Below are positions 57,633 to 64,000 of a stretch of 64,000 bases of DNA, piece after piece. Location of the stretch: NCBI RefSeq assembly GCF_036850765.1, contig NC_089495.1, forward strand, positions 28,922,875-28,986,874, in the 5' to 3' direction. This stretch comes from Saccopteryx bilineata. Its lineage: Eukaryota > Chordata > Mammalia > Chiroptera > Emballonuridae. Each line of letters begins with the position of its first letter. The first letter of the stretch is position 1. The translations under genes and the position numbers were made by a program. Under the pieces are notes generated by a model that did not search any database, was not told the DNA's origin, and worked only from the letters and a program-made list of their open reading frames with translations.

Positions 57633-60600
57633 ATGGCAGTAGGGAACCCACAAGTGTCAATAATTACACTAAATTTAAATGGATTAAACTTACCAATAAA
57701 AAGACACAGAGTAGCAGAATGGATTAAAAAAGAAAATCCAACTATATGCTGCCTACAAGAAACACATCTAAGCAACAAGGATAAAAACAAATTCAAAGTG
57801 AAAGGCTGGAAAACAACACTCCAAGCAAACAACACCCAAAAAAAAGCAGGTGTAGCAATACTCATATCTAATAATGCTGACTACAAGACAGAAAAAGTAC
57901 TCAGAGACAAAAATGGTCATTTCATAATGATTAAGGGGAAGTTGAATCAAGAAGACATAACAATCCTTAATATATATGCACCAAACCAAGGAACACCAAA
58001 ATATATAAGACAGCTACTTATTGACTTTAAAAAAAAACTAACAAAAACACAATCATACTTGGAGACCTCAATACACCACTGATGGCTCTAGATCGGTCAT
58101 CCAAACAGAGAATCAATAAAGATATAGTGGCCTCGAACACCTGGATATGATAGACATCTACAGGACACTTCATCCCAAAGCGACAGAGTATACATTTTTC
58201 TCTAGTGTACATGGAACATTCTCAAGAATTGACCATATGTTGGGCCACAAAGACAATATCAGCAAATTTAGAAAAATTGAAATTGTACCAAGCATATTTT
58301 CTGATCATAAAGCCTTGAAACTAGAATTCAACTGCAAAAAAGAGGGGGAAAACCCCACAAAAATGTGGAAACTAAACAACATACTTCTAAAAAATGAATG
58401 GGTCAAAGAAGAAATAAGCGCAGAGATCAAAAGATATATACAGACAAATGAAAATGAAAATACGACATATCAGAATCTCTGGGATGCAGCAAAAGCAGTA
58501 ATAAGAGGAAAGTTCATATCACTTCAGGCCTACATGAACAAACAAGAGAGAGCCGAAGTAAACCACTTAACTTCACACCTTAAGGAACTAGAAAAAGAGG
58601 AACAAAGACAGCCCAAAACCAGCCGAAGAAAGGAGATAATAAAAATCAGAGAAGAAATAAATGAAATAGAGAACAGAAAAACTATAGAAAAAAATCAATA
58701 AAACAAGGAGCTGGTTCTTTGAAAAGATCAACAAAATTGACAAACCGTTGGCAAGACTCACCAAGGAAAAAAGGCACAGGACTCAAATAAATAAAATCCA
58801 AAATGAAAGAGGAGAGATCACCACAGACATCATAGATATACAAAGAATTATTGTAGAATACTATGAAAAATTATATGCCACCAAATACAACAATCTAGAA
58901 GAAATGGATAAATTCCTAGAACCATACAACCTTCCTAGACTGAGTCATGAAGAAGTAGAAAGCCTAAACAGACCAATCAGCAGGGAGGAAATAGAAAAAA
59001 CTATTAAAAACCTCCCCAAAAATAAAAGTCCAGGCCCAGATGGTTATACTAGTGAATTCTATCAAACATTCAAAGAAGACTTGGTTCCTATTCTACTCAA
59101 AGTCTTCCAAAAAATTGAAGAAGAAGCAATACTTCCAAACACATTTTATGAGGCCAACATAACCCTCATACCAAAACCTGGCAAGGATGGCACAAAGAAA
59201 GAAAACTACAGACCAATATCTCTAATGAATACAGATGCTAAAATACTAAACAAAATACTGGCAAACCGAATACAACAACATATTAAAAAAATAATACATC
59301 ATGATCAAGTGGGATTCATCCCAGAATCTCAAGGATGGTTCAACATACGCAAAACGGTTAACGTAATACACCATATCAACAAAACAAAGAACAAAAACCA
59401 CATGATCTTATCAATAGATGCAGAAAAGGCTTTTGATAAAATACAACACAATTTTATGTTTAAGACTCTCAACAAAATGGGTATAGAAGGAAAATATCTC
59501 AACATGATAAAGGCCATATATGATAAACCATCAGCCAATATCATATTAAACGGCATAAAACTGAGGACTTTCTACCTTAAATCAGGAACAAGACAGGGTT
59601 GTCCACTCTCTCCACTCTTATTTAACGTGGTGCTAGAAGTTCTGGCCAGAGCAATCAGACAAGACAAAGAAATAAAAGGCATCCATATCGGAAAAGAAGA
59701 AGTAAAGGTATCACTTTTTGCTGATGATATGATCCTATACATCGAAAACCCAAAGGACTCCACAAAAAGATTATTAGAAACAATAAACCAATACAGTAAG
59801 GTCGCAGGATACAAAATTAACATACAAAAGTCCATAGCCTTTCTATATGCCAACAATGAAATATTAGAAAATAAACTCAAAAAAATAATCCCCTTCACGA
59901 TTGCAACAAAAAAAATAAAATACCTAGGAATAAACATAACAAAGAATGTAAAGGACCTTTATAATGAAAATTACAAAGCATTGTTAAGGGAAATCGAAAA
60001 AGATACAATGAGATGGAAAAATATTCCTTGTTCTTGGATAGGAAGAATAAATATAATCAAAATGGCCATATTACCCAAAGCAATATACAAATTTAATGCA
60101 ATTCCCATCAAAATTCCTATGAGATTTTTTAAAGAAATGGAACAAAAAATCATCAGATTTATATGGAACTATAAAAAACCCCGAATAGCCAAAACAATCC
60201 TAAGGAAAAAGAATGAAGCTGGGGGCATTACAATACCTGACTTTAAACTATATTATAGGGCCACGATAATCAAAACAGCATGGTATTGGCAAAAAAATAG
60301 ACACTCAGACCAATGGAACAGAATAGAAAGCCCAGAAATAAAACCACGTATATATGGTCAAATAATCTTTGATAAAGGGGCCAACAACACAAAATGGAGA
60401 AAAGAAAGCCTCTTCAACAAATGGTGTTGGGAAAACTGGAAAGCCACATGCAAAAGAATGAAACTCGACTACAGCCTGTCCCCGTGTACTAAAATTAATT
60501 CAAAATGGATCAAAGACCTAAATATAAGACCTGAAACAATAAAGTACATAGAAGAAGACATAGGTACTAAAATCATGGACCTGGGTTTTAAAGAACATTT

Positions 60601-61445
60601 TATGAACTTGACTCCAATGGCAAGAGAAGTGAAGGCAAAGATAAATGAATGGGACTACATCAGAATAAAAAGTTTTTGCTCAGCAAGAGAAACTGATATC
60701 AAAATAAACAGACAGTCAACTAAATGGGAAATGATATTTTCAAACAACAGCTCAGATAAGGGCCTAATATCCAAAATTTACAAAGAACTCATAAAACTCA
60801 ACAAACAAACAAACAAACAATCCAATAAAAAAATGGGAAGAGGACATGAACAGACTCTTCTCCCAGGAAGAGTTACATATGGCCAACAGATATATGAAAA
60901 GATGCTCAGCTTCATTAGTTATTAGAGAAATGCAAATCAAAACTACAATGAGATACCACCTCACCCCTGTTAGATTAGCTATTATCAACAAGACGGGTAA
61001 TAGCAAATGTTGGAGAGGCTGTGGAGAAAAAGGAACCCTCATTCACTGTTGGTGGGAATGTAAAGTAGTACAACCATTATGGAGGAAAGTATGGTGGTTC
61101 CTCAAAAAACTGCAAATAGAACTACCTTATGACCCAGCAATCCCTCTACTGGGTATATACCCCAAAACCTCAGAAACATTGATACGTGAAGACACATGTA
61201 GCCCCATGTTCATTGCAGCACTGTTCACAGTGGCCAAGACATGGAAACCAAAAAGCCCTTCAATAGAAGACTAGATATAGAAGATGTGGCACATATACAC
61301 TATGGAATACTACTCAGCCATAAGAAATGATGACATCAGATCATTTACAGCAAAATGGTGGGAACTTGATAACATTATACGGAGTGAAATAAGTAAATCA
61401 GAAAAAAACAAGAACTACACGATTCCATACATTGGTGGAACATAA
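57633..61445 (+). pseudogene. L1 ORF2 (endonuclease/reverse transcriptase), frame-broken
   Basis: ORF2p nicks DNA with an apurinic-type endonuclease and copies RNA at the nick. Start ATG 57,633 (MAVGNPQVSIITLNLNGLN). Endonuclease motifs LNLNG and QETHL are present, as is SDHKAL. The reverse transcriptase keeps SIDAEKAFD (59,411-) and FADD at 59,717-59,728. The C-terminal cysteine motif CX3CX7HX4C is at 61,008-61,061. The sequence is about 1,270 codons, near the usual L1 length, but the frame changes at about 58,029-58,046, again before 58,147, at about 58,688-58,748 and at 60,827-60,833, and TAG stops occur at 61,272 and 61,278. The longest uninterrupted stretch, 58,748-60,925, covers the reverse transcriptase. 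Confidence 0.96.
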
Positions 61446-61715
61446 AAACGAGACTAAGAGACATGGACAAGAGTGTGGTGGTTACCAGGGGTGGGGGGAG
61501 GGAGGACATGGGAGGGAGGGAGGGAGGGAGAGAGTTAGGGGGAGGGGTAGGGGCACAGAGAACTAGATAGAGGGTGGCGGAGGACAATCTGACTTTGGGC
61601 GAGGGGTATGCAACATAATTTAATGACAAAATAACCTAGACATGTTTTCTTTGAATATATGTACCCTGATTTATTAATGTCATCCCATTACCATTAATAA
61701 AAATTTATTTTTAAA
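61446..61715 (+). other. L1 3' UTR with G-rich tract and poly(A) end
   Basis: A polypurine stretch, 61,490-61,545, with GGGA/GGGG runs is followed by 'gggcgaggggtatgcaac', 'gaatatatgtaccctgatt' and AATAAAAATTTATTTTT. The final A-run is only seven bases before the target copy, so the tail is short or has shrunk. Confidence 0.85.
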
Positions 61716-63760
61716 AAAATATCAATGAAAGAAATTAAAGATTTTAAAAATGGAATGCTAGTCCATGTTCACAAAATGAAAAACAATATTGTTAAAATAT
61801 CAATACTACTTAAAGTGATCTACTGATTCAATACAATCTTTGTCAAATTCCAACAGCCTTTTTTGCTGAATATAAAGGCCAATGATCAAATTTATATGGA
61901 ATTGCAAAATTCCCTAAATATAAAAAAATTTTTTGTAGACGAAGAACAAAACTGGAAGACTCACACTTACTAATTCCAAATCTTACTACTAAAATATAAC
62001 AATCTAAACATGGTACTGGTATACAGATAGACATATAGCCCAATGGAATAGAATTCAAAGTCCAGAAATAAACCCATACGTCTATAGCCAATTGAATTTT
62101 GACAAGGATGCTAAGTCCCTTTAAAAAAGAAAGAATAGTCTCTTCAACAAATGATGCTGAGACAACTGAATTTTTCATGCTAGAGAACGAGATTGAATCA
62201 TATTTTACACTATATGCAAAGTCACTTAGTAATAAATTGACAACCTAGAGAGAAAAGCTAAAACTATAAAACTTAGAAGAAAAAGAAAACAGAAGGGTAT
62301 ATCTTTAAGACCTTAGATTTGGCAATAGAATCTTAGATATGACAGTAAAAGTATGAGTAACAAAAAAATTGAGAGATAAATTGGACTTCATCAAAATTAA
62401 AAACTTTTGTGCATCTAGAACACTACCAAGAAAGTGGAAAAAAACATACATAATGGGAGAAAATATTTACAAATCATATATTTAATAAGGGCTTAAAATG
62501 AGAATATATAAAATACTCCTACAACTCAACAATAGTAAGAGAGCCCAGTTAGAAAATGGGCAAAGGACTTGAACAGACATTTCTCCAAAAAGACACAAAA
62601 ATGGCCAATAAGCACATGAAGAAATGCTCAACCTTATTAATCATTAGGAAAATGAAAATCAAAACTTGAACAACAATATACTACTTCACAGCTACTCAGA
62701 TGGCTGCAATTTTTAAAAAAATACATTTGTCACCTGTAACCTGTAAAATGTTAACCAGTGTCACCCCAATAAATTCAATAACAAAAGAAAAAAATAATAA
62801 ATCCCATTTATTGAAGATAATAATGATAATAGTTATAACTGCATTTATCCATACTTATTATATGTCTATTCTAAGTATTTTGCATCTCACGTAATAAAAA
62901 AATTATATGTAGTACCTGAAAATAAATAAATATTTATTCAGCATTATATTATGATATTAGGTAAAATCCAATGCAACACTAATTTCTAAATTATTATAGT
63001 ACAAAATATACATAAATATAAACATATTGCAGACCTTGATATGACAGCAAGAGAAAGGATACACATACAACTATTATCATGAATAAAAATTACCTTAAAG
63101 GTAAAAAAATAAATAAACTAATAAAAATCAATGGAATATAGCAAGTGTTGACAGGACTTTAGAGAAGCTGGAACACTCATACATTGCTGATGGGGCTGGA
63201 GTGATGGAGCGTCTGTAGAAAACAGGTTGCCTGTTCTCAAAAAGTTAAACACTTACCATATGACCCAGGATTTCCCCTCCTAGAGATGAAACCAAAGGAA
63301 TTCAAAACAAGGACTCATACTGATACTTGTATGCTAATGTTCATTGTAGTGTTACAGTAGCTAAAGGGTGAACATTTTTTTTTTTTGCCCATCAACAGAT
63401 AAATGGAAAAACAAAATGTGGTCTAAACAGTGAAATATTACTCAGCCATAAAAGGAATGAAAGTGTAATACGTGGATGAACCTTGAAAACATTATGGTAA
63501 GTGAAATAAACCAGACACAAAAGGACAAATATTGTATAATTCTACTTATATAAAATATCTAGAATAGGAAAATTCAAAGAGACAGAAAGCAGATTAGAAA
63601 TTATCATAGACTGAGAGGAGTGGGGATAAGGAGTTGTTGCTTCATAAGTACCGAATTTCTGTTTGGAGGGATGAAAATATTTCGGAAAGAAGTAATAGTA
63701 ATGAACTGGCAACATCACAAATGTGCTATGGCCAATTTTATAAATAAATAAATAAGGGCT

Positions 63761-64000
63761 TAGAACTGAAGGGTATCTAGAGAGATAGGAAAACTGAATC
63801 CATATCTCAGCCCTGCCAAGGCCCAGTGTGTGACCTCGGACAAGTCACCTCACCTGAATCGTCAAAGCAAGGCCCCTATTCACCAGATCTGGAGGCCAGA
63901 GAGAGAGGGGTTTTTTGTAGTGCCGTTTGCATCATTTGAGACTTCACTGTCTCATAGACCTGCAGTGAACACACCCAGTACAGCCCCGATGTGAAGCGGC
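63761..64000. other. Unique non-coding DNA with MIR-like motif
   Basis: After the L1 end, 'ccaaggcccagtgtgtgacctcggacaagtcacctcacctgaatcg' at 63,818-63,862 looks like a MIR core in sense orientation. Nothing else is assigned before the window ends. Confidence 0.5.

Larger units (their letters stand above)
53911..61715 (+). mobile_element. Nearly full-length young L1 retrotransposon
   Basis: The 7.8-kb element is bracketed by a perfect 16-bp target duplication AAAATATCAATGAAAG (53,895-53,910 and 61,716-61,731). Order: a 2.4-kb 5' UTR (53,911-56,311), ORF1 (56,312-57,307), a 325-bp spacer, ORF2 (57,633-61,445) and a 3' UTR of about 270 bp with a G-rich polypurine tract (61,490-61,545) and a short A-rich end. 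It has L1 structure throughout. The ORFs are broken, so autonomous movement is not expected from this sequence. Confidence 0.97.
53220..63760 (+). mobile_element. Old L1 host, split by a younger full-length L1
   Basis: The left part (53,220-53,910) is degraded ORF2 reverse transcriptase region, e.g. 'gatagcatgatcttatatatagaaaacccc' and 'agaataaaatacctaggaaagactttaacc'. The right part (61,732-63,760) resumes without a gap at 'aaattaaagattttaaaaatgg' and continues to the 3' end at about 63,740 ('aactggcaacatcacaaatgtgctatgg'). A stretch at 62,740-62,930 does not read as L1 and may be a separate insertion. All frames are broken. Confidence 0.85.

Noticed and set aside
58748..60925. Intact 725-residue reverse transcriptase gene
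   Set aside because: It is the central part of a frame-broken L1 ORF2; its in-frame start is an internal methionine and both ends are frameshift boundaries.

Overview
The window is eukaryotic, mammalian, and almost entirely non-coding. I found no exon-intron gene, no functional tRNA or rRNA gene, no CRISPR array and no prokaryotic feature. Two tRNA-derived SINE architectures recur. One begins CCCTGGCCGGTTGGCTCAG and runs about 380-460 bp; the other begins CTGACCAGGTGGTGGCGCAG. Both resemble SINEs I associate with yinpterochiropteran bats (horseshoe and leaf-nosed bats). MIR, L2, MLT1/MST-like LTRs and MER5-like fossils set the mammalian background. The species call is inference; the repeats are read directly.

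Layout. 1-5.5 kb: unique DNA with MIR and MER5-like fossils and a minus-strand SINE. 5.5-11.4 kb: a MST-type LTR split by a young SINE, then an old L1 carrying a second young SINE and a degraded ERV-L pol fragment on the minus strand, then two LTR remnants. 11.4-31.2 kb: mostly unique sequence with an old L1 (14.7-16.1 kb), a truncated mariner MITE, a 14-bp minisatellite, a truncated 5S rRNA pseudogene, an internally deleted mariner-like element and a Tigger-like element; several stretches look like conserved regulatory DNA. 31.2-35.1 kb: an old L1 interrupted by an inverted L1 3' end that itself holds a SINE, plus another SINE. 35-38.5 kb: SINEs and two GGAA/GGGA arrays flanking a 160-bp island assembled from two segments found 1.1-1.6 kb downstream. 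38.5-53.2 kb: unique sequence, SINEs, an intact hAT MITE, a MLT1 LTR and another GGAA array. 53.2-63.8 kb: an old L1 split by a nearly full-length younger L1 (53,911-61,715).

The young L1 is the main coding-derived content. ORF1 (56,312-57,307) has one internal stop. ORF2 (57,633-61,445) keeps recognisable endonuclease, reverse transcriptase (FADD) and C-terminal cysteine motifs but is broken by four frame changes and two stops. A perfect 16-bp target-site duplication brackets the insertion. It cannot encode a working ORF2p as read, although three of the four ORF2 frame breaks touch A7-A9 runs and should be checked against reads.

No previously undescribed functional system is evident. The observations most worth follow-up are the mosaic templated island at 36.3-36.5 kb, the internal tandem amplification in the SINE at 5.6 kb, and the candidate regulatory islands near 1.8, 17.1, 24.2, 26.2-27.2, 41.6 and 45.8 kb.
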